From Carettochelys insculpta (taxonomy: Eukaryota > Chordata > Testudines > Carettochelyidae), in assembly GCF_033958435.1 (NCBI RefSeq), contig NC_134147.1, forward strand, positions 43,146,001-43,210,000: a stretch of 64,000 nucleotides of DNA. Direction: 5' to 3'. A program made the position numbers and the translations under genes. Shown here piece by piece: positions 35,201-48,800 of this stretch. The stretch's first letter is position 1; each line of letters begins with the position of its first letter. The notes below the pieces were generated by a model, which was not told where the DNA came from, made no database searches, and was given only the letters and a program-made list of their open reading frames with translations.

Positions 35201-38200
35201 GAGAGATGCTTGACGGCATCCATACATGGGTGTGGATTTGCCCTTGGACGCGTACAAGAGTCACGTGTTCTTCAGTCTTGAACATCTACCTCGAGGCCTT
35301 GAGAAATCCATAAGCTCTTTAAGCACAAATTCCTTGAAGAGTCAGTGATAGTTAAGCTCCTAAGCCCCTTGGACTCCTGTGAAAACATTCCTTTTAATTT
35401 TCCCCCGTATGGATATAGGAATGCATGTCTCCTGGTGCAGAACGGCATGCATAAAGTGACGTTGATGGGGGGGCCAGAGTCTTAGAGCTGCTTGTATATA
35501 ACTTTTCAGGTGAAGTAGGGCTGAGTGGTATCACTTGCAGAGCTGAAGAGCAGGCTTGACATCATGCCCAGAAAGGACGTTAGAATGGCATTCAAGCTGA
35601 GTTTTAATTCCTCCCCAAATCGGTCACAGCTGCTTCCACCCCGATAACCCTTTAACCTGTGCATTGCCCATGCTGGTGTGATAGCTGCTGCCTTGGCTTC
35701 CACTGGGAATTGGAGTAGGTGCCTCCATTGGTTTTGCACCCCAGCAAGCTGGTATCCAGGTAGCTGCTGTACATACACGTTATAGGAGCACAGGTGCAAA
35801 ATTGGAGACGGGTTTGACTGTAGTATAAAAGTTTGACATTCCTGTTTAAAGCTATACCCCCCCATTCTTGGCCTAGCATATTGGCTGAAATCCTGCCCCT
35901 CTTGAAGTCAGGGGAGTTTTGTGACCGACTTGAGTGGGTTTGGCATTTCACCCTGGTGTTTACATCTCACTCATAGCATGATGTGTAACTACCAGTTCTA
36001 ACTCCTTTGGTAGAGCTTAAGACATCCAGTTATATTCGCATATTATTGGCAAGTGTAGTGCACAGAAATAAATGGCTTTCCTAAGCTTTATTTAAACTTT
36101 CCTAAGTTTAAAAAATTGCTTAATAAAGAAAACATTTTTAAGGTCTCATTGGAAACCTTTATTTATTACTTTCTTCATATACGGGGAAAGGGCTAATGTT
36201 CTCAAGGAAACCAAAGGTTATCCTTCCAAACTGGTAATAAAAATAGCATCTGGGGATGCACTTGAGATATGTTTGTCAGAGGACATTTTTTCTGGCCTTT
36301 TACAAGCCTTTAGAAACAGAGGTTTGTAGGGATATAATGCAGGTCCCTAACTGTCTCTGGATTTGAGTAGTGCTTCTGCATTAGAACAGGTGAAACGTGA
36401 AGTTTGAACTTAATTGATGAGAAGCGTAAATCGTTTTTTAGGAAAGTGTATCGGGGGTGTCGGGGGGGATTGCTATTTTACTTATTGGAGTTTACTTATG
36501 GCTTATATTTATCTGGAGCAGAGCTCTGGTAAATATTTTTAAATCTGCAGGGCTGAAGCCCCGAGCCCTGAATGGTTCGGTGGGGAGCTCGGGGAAGTAC
36601 TAGGAGAATTTAAGCCCTGAGTTTGCTCAGAAGGGATTTGTTTGAGAGAATGATCCCAGTGACTTCCCTGGCCCATTTCCGATGCCCTTTGGCTCTCTCA
36701 TGGGAACAGTTCATGGGGAAGCTGTTGGCATTCCTACCTATTGTGTGTCAGACAGACGATTTCAGGACAAAGGACTGGGATTTATTACATTTCTGTGGTG
36801 TTGATGACTTTAGGGAGTTAAACCGGAATCGCATCCGCCTGATTGAAGGCCTGACGTTCCAGGGATTGGACAGCTTAGATGTTCTGAAGCTGCAACGCAA
36901 CAACATAAGCAAACTGACCGATGGGGCCTTCTGGGGTCTGGCCAAGATGCAAGTTCTGTAAGTAGGGGGAAAGATTTATTTTCTCTATGCAGTCTGGACT
37001 TCTCTCTTGATGTCCTCCTTTTCCCCCACTTGGCCAAGTTCTGCCAGGGACTGGTGGGAACTCTTGACATCATGACCAGCGTTAAGGTCATTAAGACATG
37101 TTAAGTTTGTGGTTGACTGCTGGTTCTGACGCTATGGGTTAGAGCTCCCTTGTCCTGCAAGCTCAGGACCTGAATGGTCCTGAACTAGGGAGTTTGCTGG
37201 ACCAGGGGAGGTCAGGGAGCTGCCCCGCTGGCTGCCAGCCCCGACTCTGGGTCATCGGCCCACTCCCAGCCCCATACCCAGCCATTGGATTCCACTCCCA
37301 GTCTGTCTGGACTCCTGGGTGCTGCTCCCTTGCTGCCAGCCTGGTTGTCACTTCCCAGTCCTGGCTGGGGCTTCCAGCTGGGGCTCCCCTGCCACCAGCT
37401 CAGTCCCGGTCAGGGCTCTTTGCTGTGGCTGCACAGTTTGTGCTGGGCCCCCTGCTGCCAGCCTGGCCAGGACACCCTGCCCCTGCCCGCTTCCCTGCTG
37501 CTGGCCCAGCCCTCACTGGAGCTACCAGGCTACTGCCAGAACTTCCTGGCTGCCATCAGCTTCCCAGCTTCAGCTGCCTGGACCTTGCCGGGATCCCGGC
37601 TGCTGGACTCCCAGCTGGTCCCTGCTCAGTCACCACAGATATTGCTGGACCAGAGAGTCCCACATTTCAGAGGCTGAACCTGTAGTTGAACGGAGAACTG
37701 TTTCTAGGTACGTTCCCATTTATGTCTCCTTTTGGATGCTGCCCTCATGTAGTGTCCTGAGAAACACCTCCTGCTGTGTGGAGCTATGAAACCAATATAC
37801 CCAACACTGCTGAGAAGGTGGTCCCAGGGATCCCTGGCTCCTGAATGCTGCCAGCCAGCTGGGCAGTACACATCCTCTCAAAGGGCTACTGTCAGAGATC
37901 TCATGTAGGTGTGTGCATGTGCAGACCAAAGCCACAATCATGCAGTGTGCCTCTGAGGACCACAGTGACTTCAGAGGGGCTCTGATCGGGATGCAGTCCC
38001 ATGCCTTGCGTTGCAGCATCTCCTTGCATTACCACCGAGATTAGGGAACTGTCCATGTAATTGACTTGGAAGGAAAACTGGACAGAAAAATTTAAGTCCC
38101 TTCCGCAGCCTGGTCACTGCTAGTTAGATTTCCAGCCAACCATTTATGCCTTATGCACAAGGTAGAATCCTCTTCACACACATGTACATGTCCTTCAGGA

Positions 38201-41200
38201 ATCCATGCAAGGCCTTTTCCTATCATCCCTTTTATTTCCAAACCCCTATCAGTTACCTGTACTCTCCTACCACCCAAAAAGCTCCAAACAAATACCCCAA
38301 AACCCTAACCCAAGAATGGTGTCTATCTCAAAAAGGGGGATGTACTCCATGAGGTCAGTACAGGTTGAACCTCTCTGGTCTGCAATATCCCAGAATATAG
38401 CATGATTTTAGTTAGCTGGATGACCATTTGTCCTGGGTGTGGCCAAATTTCCAGCAGTCCCATAAAGTTTGTTTGCAGCCACTGGTCCTGGTTCTCAGTG
38501 TTCTGTGCTGTTAGCTGTACTTTACCCCCACATGTCTTCTAAGAGCCCAGTAAGCAGTGGAAATGTTGGTAATATGCTAGACAATATTGACTCCCATGGT
38601 CTGGCAAATTCTTTCATTTGGCACTGGTTAGGTCCCGAGGGTGCTGGACGACAGAGGTTCCATGTGTAGGGGCTTTGCCGTTGATTTTATATGGACAGCA
38701 CTCAAGTGCTCTTGTGGTGAGCGGCAGTATTAAACCTGAAGATAGATAAATAATACACACTGTATTCTGGGCTATGTTTAGTGTGTGTACACCCACTTGC
38801 ATATATATCTGCGTCTGATATCTAATAACAAAGTGCTGTACAGCCTTGATTGCTGCAGAAGTAGATATTCATCCTGCCAGGTTTATGTTGAGTGATAGAA
38901 AGCAAGTGGGTCCTTTTTATTGGTGGTTTTCTTCTCTGTTGGAGAGCAAATTAAAATAAACCGTGTCAGAGACTTCTTGAAGCATGTTTGTTGGTTTGCA
39001 GTGGCTAGTTTTGTCCAGTTTATTGGGCAATACCATTTGCACCAGAGCTCTGAGAAGTAACGCCTGGTTCGACATTGGGTGAAGGCGTGAAAATGTGTTT
39101 AGGAGGCGGTTTTCTCAACTGAATAAAGGACAATTAAATAGCTCAGATTTTTTCCCTCTGGCCTGTCCTTGTATTTGCATGCGCAGATGCATGTACATTT
39201 GGCTGTGTGTTGAGATGTACAGAACTGGGGATTTTTTTTTAAGTAAACATTTTACAGAAAATTTCCCCGTTCTTTTTTGGAAGTCCTAAACTTCATCAAA
39301 CCATGCCTGGCCATAGGGATAGTTTGTCACTTATCCTGCTTGTCTTCACAGACACCTGGAGCACAACAGCCTGACACAAGTCAACAGTGGCTCTCTCTAT
39401 GGCCTCTCCTCTCTCCACCAACTTCACCTCAGTAACAACTTGATATCCCACATCAACCCGGAGAGCTGGAAGTTTTGCCAGAAGCTGCATGAGCTGTAAG
39501 TTGCTTCCTGATGGTCATAATGATCTTGTTAGTTACAGTGCAGTGACATTTACTGTACCCACTTGAAAGATGGCTGTGCTGGGCGTAAGGTGCTACTAAA
39601 AATTAACCATTTGTTTGCTTTACAGGGACTAAGAGACAGGGTGGGGTCACAGTTTGTGGCTTCTTTTAGTTGCAAGACCTGTGTTCTCTTGCATTGAGTT
39701 GACTGTACAACTTGGAGAAAACTTTTGCTTTATTGGGTTGTACTTTACAGTTAACATTAATAAGTAACCCCATGTAAACCACCTAAGATCTGGCTAATTC
39801 AAAAGCAATGAGTGAAGTGTTTTACCTCTTCTGTTAGCATATTTTACTACAGCGCTCATCTGCTGGAAGGTAAACACATTGGCCTCATTCTCCTGGGATT
39901 CTCAGCTGTGAACATTTCATTTTCAATCTTTTTGATAAATAAAAATGTACGTGGCTGCTGACAGCCTCAGGGGGGAGACATGTTGGCATCTCGGTTATTG
40001 CTAATGCTCTGGTGAAAGAGAGACAGACATTTGCGATGCTTGCAAGATTGACAGGAATAGCAATCACTTCTTAAACAGGCTCATCTGTCTGGTTTAAAAG
40101 AGAAATCTACATTATGGTTTTTCTAAGAAAAACTTGACAAGTTCAGTTCTATTATGGAACTATATCTCCTGCTTCAGCATCTCCTTCTGCCAGCTGCTGG
40201 GAGATTCATAGAGTCCAAGGCCAGAAGAGGTCCCTCTGCTTGTATGGGTTGATCTCCTCTAGAACACAGTCCAAAGAACTGGCCAAAAGTGAGTCCTAGA
40301 GCAGATCTTCTCCAGCTAAATATTTTCAGAGTTTCCTGTTGCGTTGAGGAAGATCCTGGATCTCAAATTCAGAAATTTGTTGATGACAGAGGAAATACTT
40401 CTTGAACAAAACATTTATGAGCAATTCGCCTTGTTTTTCAGATGGGTCTGTGACCGGCTGCCCTGAAAGGTACTTCCTTTTGCAGGGACACACTTGGCAT
40501 GTAGCCTGATATTTGAGGAAACTTTCCGTAAAGAGCCAAGTTTGATATTTTACTAGTTCAGGGTGGTGCAAAGACCTTTTCCAGACATCCGAGCTAAGCC
40601 CCAATGTCCTTCTCTGTGAGTCAGCACTTAGCTTCACCACATCCTGCTCCAACGTAAAGACTCAGAAGGAAGGTGGTCTTCATTCACTGGACAGTCCTAG
40701 GGAGGGAAGCCAAGTTTAGCATCATGGAGGCAATGGGGCCGACAGCTGCTTTGGGTCCCAGGGTAAGGTGGAGCAGGGCCAAGGGTGACTGCAGCCACTG
40801 ACTATGGCGTTTGGTTCCCCTGTCCCCCCGTCACTCCCTCCCATTGTGTGAGCAGGAGGCTGAGCCGTGAGCACGCTGTAGACTTGCTGCTGAGTCTTGG
40901 AAATGCATCCTACCCAGAGATACTCTAAAACTTTGTGCTGTCCATCCTCAAGTGACATCGGGAAGAACTGGAGAGACCATGCCTTTACCACCTGTTGCAA
41001 TAAGCATGTGCAAGGGACCTGTGTTTCCTCTCGCCAGGTGTAGGATTACTTTCTTGCAGTAGGTTTTTGTGTGTGTGTCCAGGGGATGGTTAAGCCAAAT
41101 TCTTTAATTGCAGGTGAGGACATAATTTTGATCAGCTTCCAGTTCTTCATAACTAACACTACAGCTTCTTTAGGAATGAAAGCGTGTTGTCTTATGCCTT

Positions 41201-44200
41201 CTTGAAACTCATTAATCTCAGCTGAATTTCTTCCAGCACCTTCCTGCTCACACATTTAAGAGACAGACAGCTCATTTGCCAAGCAAATGACTCTTGCGGT
41301 GCTTAAGAATATATGTCTGTTTTGATTTAGGTTTTTGGCTTGTGCATCAACTTTCATGAGTGCCGTAGACACATTTTTAAATGGGCTGGTTAAGAGGAAG
41401 GGCTGTATGAGGAATCTGGAGGTTTGGAAAGAGCTGAGAGATTGTTTTCATTGCCCATATTACAAAGAGTTTTGCTATTTGGCCAGGGTAGAACGGATGG
41501 GATTTTCAAAGGTGTCTAAAAGACGTAGGAGCATAAGTTCCAGTGACTTCCATTGGGTTTTGAAGTCCTGAGTCACCCACCCTGTGCGCCAGCTTTGTGG
41601 TTCTTCTCACCTTGGGTTTGTGCAAAGTCTTTGGGAGAAGAAATTGTTGCCGCTTGTATAACACCACCCGAATACTGGGCCTTATTGAGCTACTAGTGCA
41701 ACTTAATGTAGCCCAGAGGCTACTCTGATTTGTACCCAATGGCTAGCAGTCCCCAGGTTCCTCTCTAGAAGATGGGAATAGCCCAGCCCAGGAGAAGTCT
41801 GTCCACAACCAGCCACATGTTCTGCTCCTTGGGCTAATTGATAGTTCTTGCTGTGCTGTACCACCAGGGAATTCCCCACAGCAGCACAGCCCTCAATTGG
41901 CCAGTTGTCCGAGTCCCTTCCCACCAGCTGTGCTTGTGGCAATGCACAGCCTGTTCTTATAAGGCTGGGACTATTTATTGCCTGAGGAGCAGGTAGCAGC
42001 TAGCAGCATTCCCCACTTTACCTCTAGTTGGCTGGTCCAAGGAGCCTCCTTGTCTCCCTTGCAATGCCTGCCTGATAGCTCTTTTTAGCACCAGCTATAA
42101 AAATGGCAAGGAAGACGTATTAAAGCCCAGCGGAGCACATGGGGAAAGGAGCTGGAGAGAATGGAGGAAAACTCCCCAGTGTAGTCACTGCTGTTGGTCC
42201 AGGGGATTCCCGGCATGCTTTGCTCTCTGAGCTAAAGGACAGGAGGGCTGGGATGGTGCCCTTTTGCTCTCCACACAGGGGCAATATTACAGTGTGCTGC
42301 ACAGTCTGTTGGTACTCGGTGTTGTTGCTTTGGCCTGCACTTTTGACTGGCATTGGGCAAGCAGCAGAGACACCGACGCTGAAGGGAGCTCCCGGTGGCT
42401 AACAGCCAGCCCCATGCAAAGAATCTGGCTCGATTTCAGGACCCTTCTGTCCGAAGGTGCCAGCACCTCGCAGCCTCAAACAGCGCAGGAGGGCATGGGC
42501 GTCATCTTTGCAGTGGTCCCTGAGAATCCAGCTTCCAGGTTAGAATGGGCCCCGCTGGGGCAGAGGCGTATGGGAGAATTGTAACCAGAGAATGACGTGC
42601 ACTTAGTGTCACTTGATCAGGCCCCTCATTGTCATGCTCTCTTCTGTCTGTGGGGGTATTTGCAAACTGCTCGGCTGATTTTCACCCAGCTTAACCTCTT
42701 CTCCCACCTTACCATAACTCCCTGTTTTGTAGGAGGTGCACACGAGGCTTGGAGACAGCACAGGTACCGCAGAGCGGCTCAGGCAACGGCAGCTAGAGTG
42801 ATCGGCTTTCTGTTGGGTTTTCTCTTTAGAGTATTGTCCTCTAACAACCTCTCCAGACTGGATGAGGGGAGCCTGGCGGACCTGGGAGGACTGCGTATCC
42901 TGCGACTGAACCACAATTCCATCAGCCATGTCGCAGAGGGAGCTTTCAGAGGGCTCAGGAACCTGCGTGTTCTGTAAGTTACCCTGGCTCCGTGTATAGA
43001 CTGGCCTTGCTGCCCCCTTCACGTTTTATGCCCATCCGCCCGCCCATCCGAATAGCTAACCTTGCTGTCCTGACTAACGCGGGAGACAAATTTTCTTGTG
43101 AGCCAAATCTCCCTCTCCACTTCTCTTTGGCTCCAGCGTCCTCCCTGACTTTTCCTGTTGTAAATCCTCCTGCCTGTCCCGTGCTCCGTTCTGTTGTCTC
43201 TCCCCCCAGAAGTGGATATTGTACTGGATTGTAGTGCTGAGGTGGGAAGGGATCCCTTTGTATACCTTACAGAGAGTGCCTGGCTTGTGAATGTTTGTGT
43301 AAGATCCGAGCATGAAAGGAGCTTTAAAAGTTCTGTTAAATTATTAGTGTTGGTTGAACCTCTCTAATCCGGGACACACTCATCCATCAATATCCATAAT
43401 GCAGCCTGATATTAATTAGCTGGACAACCACTTACCATGCGTGTGGCCAAGTTTCCCGTGGTCCCATAAAGTTTGTTTACAGCCACCAGTCCTTGCTCGC
43501 AGTGTTCTGTGCTGTTATTTAGCTGTAAGTTACCCATAAATGCCTTCCAAGAGCCCATTAAGTAGTGGCAGTGTTGGTCATGTGCTCAATATTGACCTCC
43601 TGTAGTCTGTCAAATTCCCGAGGGTACCGGATGACAGAGGTTCAACTTGTATTCAGAACTGGTTTATAATTCTCCACTTGGATAATATGAATTTCTTTGC
43701 TGATCAAGGGAAAAAAAGTCATGAGTTGCCTGTTTTAGAGTCATTGTTCTTGTGGTTCTCCTTTCAGGATTTAGGCCTGGCAGAGCAGAATGCACTAAGC
43801 TAAGTGCATAGTTAAAAGCTCTGATGTCTGAACCCTTCTTGAGTTCTAATGACTGCATTTTCCATGTCGTCCTTTGGAGTCGGATGGGGCCGCGCATCTG
43901 GTTCAGTGTTAGTTGAAGCACCTCATAAATGGACTGAATTTTAAGAAACCAGTTTTGTTTCCACTGTAAATCCAGTACACGTGAAGAAGAATCTTTCCAT
44001 TGCCGAAGCGTTTTTTCATCCTTTCGTTTCCCCTTTTATTAACCAATAAATGTCATCCAAAAATCTATGCAAAGATCCCACTGAAAGCCTGCCTGAGTGG
44101 CAGAAACAATGAGATTCAGTCAGGGCTGAAGAGATGATGACTTGCAGACATGGATGAGGATCATACACAAAGCTGCACCCAGCCAGACAATATGACTGGC

Positions 44201-45812
44201 TGACAATGGATGCTGCCAGGGACGTACTTACTAGTCTGTGTGAGATAGAGAATTTCCGGACTAGTGAAGCTGATGATGGAAGTCTTGTATTTCTTACGAG
44301 GCCCAGTCCCGTTAAAGTCACAGTGAATCTTCCTTTGAATTCTGGGAGGATTAGAATTGGGCCTGATATTGCAGGAGCAAGGGGCCCTCTGTTTGGTTTG
44401 ATACTGTTGATTTGATTCCCTATCTGTGACACCAGTGGAAAAAGAATGGACTGCCATGCTATAGGGAGCTTTAAGGGGTCCTGGCATCGCAAGGGCTATG
44501 GCCCTGCGAGTTATGTTCAGCTGATGATGTGGGTTTCAGGGAGCGTCCCTGCAAGGTAACCAGACAAGGGCAGAACCAAGGGCAGAACCAGACAGGGCAG
44601 AACCAAGGATGTGGGATTGAATGAGGCAGTCTGGCCCTGATCCTCAGACTGGTGCAAGTAGACGCTCTCTCAGAGTTTCATGGATTTTTAAGGCCAGTTG
44701 GGAGCATTAGACCATCTACTTTGACCTCCTGCATGATACACACCATAGAATGTCCTGGCTGCCCCCTAACAAGGCCTGCTGACAAGGGGAAAAGGGGCAG
44801 TTGCCCCAGGGCCTGGCATTTCAGTGGCAGTTGGAACTCCACTGCCACTCCACCGCACTGCCCGAGGGAATTGCCCCTGGCCCCGCCCCTTCTACCTTTG
44901 GCCCCATCCTTTTTAGTGCCTGGAGCCACCTTGCCCTGGAGCCCACAGCGACTGTCAGCCCTGCTGCATGTAGCTGGTGCCTGCCTCAAGCACATCTACC
45001 AGAAAGGCAGCTAGTCTTGAGAGGAAGAACCCACAGCTTCTCTTGATAGCTTGTCCCCATGTCCTCTGTGCCGACCCTTCCGTTTGCACCAGCCGAGGAT
45101 CTGGCCTGCTTGGTTCTTTCATCTCCCCTGCCAGACAGTCCCTCAGACAGGTTTACCAGCTCAGCCTGCAAGGCCAGTTGTGTTCACTGGGGGGATTTTT
45201 ATTCCACTTTTTAAAAAGAAATATAGCTTGGGGCTTGTCTTCCTTCTGATCGGGCCCCACTATGCTTTGATCAGTGAAAAGGAAGCAAGAACAGATGACC
45301 TTTCCCTTCCCTGCTTGCTGTACTGGGCACATCTTTATTCCTGTAGTGAGATTCACACAGGAGGCAGTAACTGAAGAGTAATTTAAAAAAAAAAAAAGCT
45401 TAAGCCTTTCAACCACCGACATTCAGAGAGGCCTTTCTCCCGGGCAGCTGTCAGTGCGGGAACGAAAGGCTTGCAAAGACAAACCAGGAGTGCGGGAATG
45501 TGTCCAGTGCAAGGGGAAAAAGAGCGAGTTGTAATTGAATAAAGAGGAAGGCTAGTAGGCCCTGCACCTGGTGAAAAAGAGCCGAGCATGCTTTAATTGT
45601 GGCCTATTGTCCACGAGCCTTTGGTGGGTGTGAAACTGCTGAAATGTGGAGCTATTCAGCTGAGGTCAGGCCTGGGGACCTCGCAGCATAATGATTAACA
45701 AGGCAGCAAGCATTCAGGCTCAGCCAGCCAGAAACAATAGGAAATTGGCGAGAGGGGCTGGGAGAAAAGAGAAGTTGAATACAAAAGAGAAAAGGCCCAG
45801 CATCCCCAGGCG

Positions 45813-45853
<41 letters not shown>

Positions 45854-48800
45854 TGTGTGTGCGCGTGCGCGCGCGCACATATTAAAAAAAAAAAAAAAAA
45901 AGCCCATGTTTTCCCCCTCCCCCAATACTAAGACTTCAGCTTCCTTTAGGCGGACAAGCCAGACAATTTTCTTTTCCCTTTTTAAGAAAACACACTGTGA
46001 CACTTGCTCAATAAAAGTACGTGCCAGAGATCGCAAACATTCCCAACGGCAACCTCCTGTTTCCTCTCATAGGGTGAAGAGGCCAGTGCAGTGGTCCCAA
46101 GTACAGTGGGCGGAGTGGATGGGGAGAGGGGAATTGGCCTGAGGACAGATCTTCAGGAACAGAGGGTTTATTCATGTGTCCCAAAAAACAGGACCTAAAT
46201 TGCAAGCAGGCGGGTTAGTTAAAGTGCAGGGTGAAACTGGCAGAAATTAAAACACGCAAGCCTCCGAGGTGAAGTTTTCATAATCCAGTTTATGTAATGC
46301 CGTCTTCCCAACATCCTGCAGTGCATCCCCGCCAGTCTCCCCGACTCTGGTCTCACTTGTCTCTCCCCCCTGGGCACTGCAGCTTGGTTGCGCCCATGTC
46401 CCACTGCATTGTTATTCTTCCATCCACTTGGCACGGCTTTGCCCCCAGATCAGACTGACAGCCACAATGACGCTGTCTGGGCTGGTGTCACACTGAGACA
46501 TGGAACTCAGGTCTGACAATGACGCCGGCTGAGAAATGGGCATTTTTGGCCATGGGCCACTTCTTTTCACGGCTTCAGTTCATGATGTAAAGCCCAGAAA
46601 TCATGACTAGCAATAAAGACTGCAGTTAGTTTAAGTAACTGGCAGAATTTGAGTCCTGGCCTGGCTAAGAAGTTGAGATAGAGGTTCTTCCGTTCTCACG
46701 TTGTGTGCTATATCACACGCATCTGAAACCCTCGCTGTTCTAATATCTTTTTAAGGTGTGAAGAAAAGAGTAGATTTGTGGGAGATGGGGTTTGATTTGT
46801 GGAATTTTCACCTTCCTGCTGATGCTAAAAGGCGAAAAAGTATGTGTATTCTTATATTAAAGAACATTCAAAATTCTAAAGTTGTTTTCTGCTGAACTCT
46901 AGCATTTGGAGCTTCAAGGGAGAGATGAGAAAGGAGTTTAATCTGTGATTTTTTTTTTTGCTAGTTTTCATTATCTATATATTCCAGTAACTAATGAACG
47001 CTTTGCAAATTGAAGTGGAAAAGGGCTCTTTATTCAAGCATAAGAAGGCCTGCATGAGCTTCTGTAACTGTACAATTATGCCAGTATAATTGCACTCCTA
47101 AATTTCTCTCTCTAGGCAAGGCAGTGGAATGTGGAACGCATTGCCATAGGAAGTCACTGAGACCAAAAATTTAAGATTCAAAAGGGACTGAACATTTATG
47201 TGAATGCTAGAGTTGCTGCAGGAATTAGAACACGATTCTGGAGGGGATTCTCAAGACGATATATCTGACTACTAGACATCAGGGTGATACTGAATGTTGA
47301 GCACAGATTATCCCATATCTGTATGCTATGCAGTTTTTACACCTTCCTCCTAGGCAGTTGGTAGTTGTCACTGTTAAAACCAATAAGCAACTAGAAGGAT
47401 CTTGCACCTGACAATTCCTGTGACCATGGGGTGTGTGTGTGTTTTCAGGAGGAACAAGCTCCCCTTTGTTTGAAGGGAACTCTGCCACATGCACACACGG
47501 ACTCCTTCATACAGCACGAAGAATTAGAAAAGGGCATAAAGTCCGATTTAAAACATCCACTGCAGGGCTGCTTTAAAATAGCGGAGGGGATCGTATTGGA
47601 AAGCACCAATTGCTGATGTCCCCATGTTCGTTCTTTAGAAAAATCAGGTGAAAACAGTAGGCTCTGCTGAGACAGTCTGCTTAGCTCTAGTTCTAGGCTC
47701 ACAGCTAAAAGTGAGGTACAGTGAGGACAAAATGGGAAGCTCTTCGAAAGCTGCTCCCAAATGTTTTCCTCTAGTTCTTCAGTGGCTTTAAAGGCCAGGA
47801 CTGAGAAGTTGATTGATTGTGAGCTTTCCTTTGTCTTCTCCCCAGGGACCTGGACCATAATGAGATCTCAGGCACAATAGAGGACACCAGTGGGGCCTTT
47901 ACAGGCCTGGAAAACCTAAACAAACTGTGAGTAGCCCGGCTTTGGAAGCCCCTTTAGGGGGAGGAGGGTGGGCAGGAAGGGTTTTGTTTGGACTTTCTTC
48001 TTTGGGGAGCAGCGATAAACCTGAAGGAAGGGTGAGAGAACAGCCCCCATCTCACTAAATGGGAGTAAATGCCGTTCCTAGGGAGCACGTGTTTGTTTTC
48101 CTTTCATAGGAGCGAACCTCATGCTGTTAGAGCAGGTGAATATTCACTCATTGAGCGATGAGAGAAACAAACTCAGGGGTTTGGGCTCAAAGATTTAGCG
48201 CAAATGAGTTGCATTTATGCAAAAAACAAGGGAAAAGTTCCTTCCACACAATCACTGAGTGATGCTCAGCTGCTGACAAAAAGGTAATAACAAGGAGAAG
48301 ACCTCAGAGTTAGGCTTAATGCATGTTACACACCACAGTTTAAGTGAATCGGACAAATATCTGTTCTTTAGGGGCTTAGCTGTTACCTTCCCCCAGGATA
48401 TGAGCCATCAGTTTCATTAGTGATGCGGACTGTGTGCAGTTTTATTTATGAGTGATCTTGTGATGACTTATTTTAAAGAGCTCCTGTGGGTGGTAATATC
48501 CATCTTATTGGGGGAGACGTGTTAAAGGGGTGAAAAGAAAACTGGTTCTGCTTGAGGAGAATGTGCAAGAATGTATATATATTACAGATACATGTAGGAG
48601 GCTTGCGCAGCTTGTTATATTGTTCTTTTCCCTTTTGCGGGGAGTGCACAGAGGGTATTGAACTCAGCTATCTAGTCCATCCTGTTGGGCAAGTTTCTGG
48701 CACGTTGTGACTGATTGGAAGTCTCTCGATTATTAGTGGTTGCTTCTCTTTGCGCGTTCACCTCGCGTCTCTGATGCTGACATGGCAGAGTGCACTGTAT

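Larger units (their letters stand above)
36958..39351 (+). other. LRIG1: LRIG1 intron
   Basis: 2.4 kb. Holds a GC-rich TIR-type element (about 37107-37683) and a Tigger/pogo-like element (38361-38666). No further exon. Confidence 0.8.
42974..47845 (+). other. LRIG1: LRIG1 intron
   Basis: 4.9 kb. Holds a second Tigger-like copy (43350-43649), a CR1 piece (44675-44762), a small tandem of CAGAACCA phrases near 44568-44605, and a GT/GC microsatellite with adjacent poly-A (45814-45901). 45395-45740 looks single-copy. Confidence 0.8.

Noticed and set aside
37194..37789. Three overlapping long + strand frames
   Set aside because: All three frames are open because of CTGCTGCCAGCCTGG-like repetition in a DNA transposon remnant.
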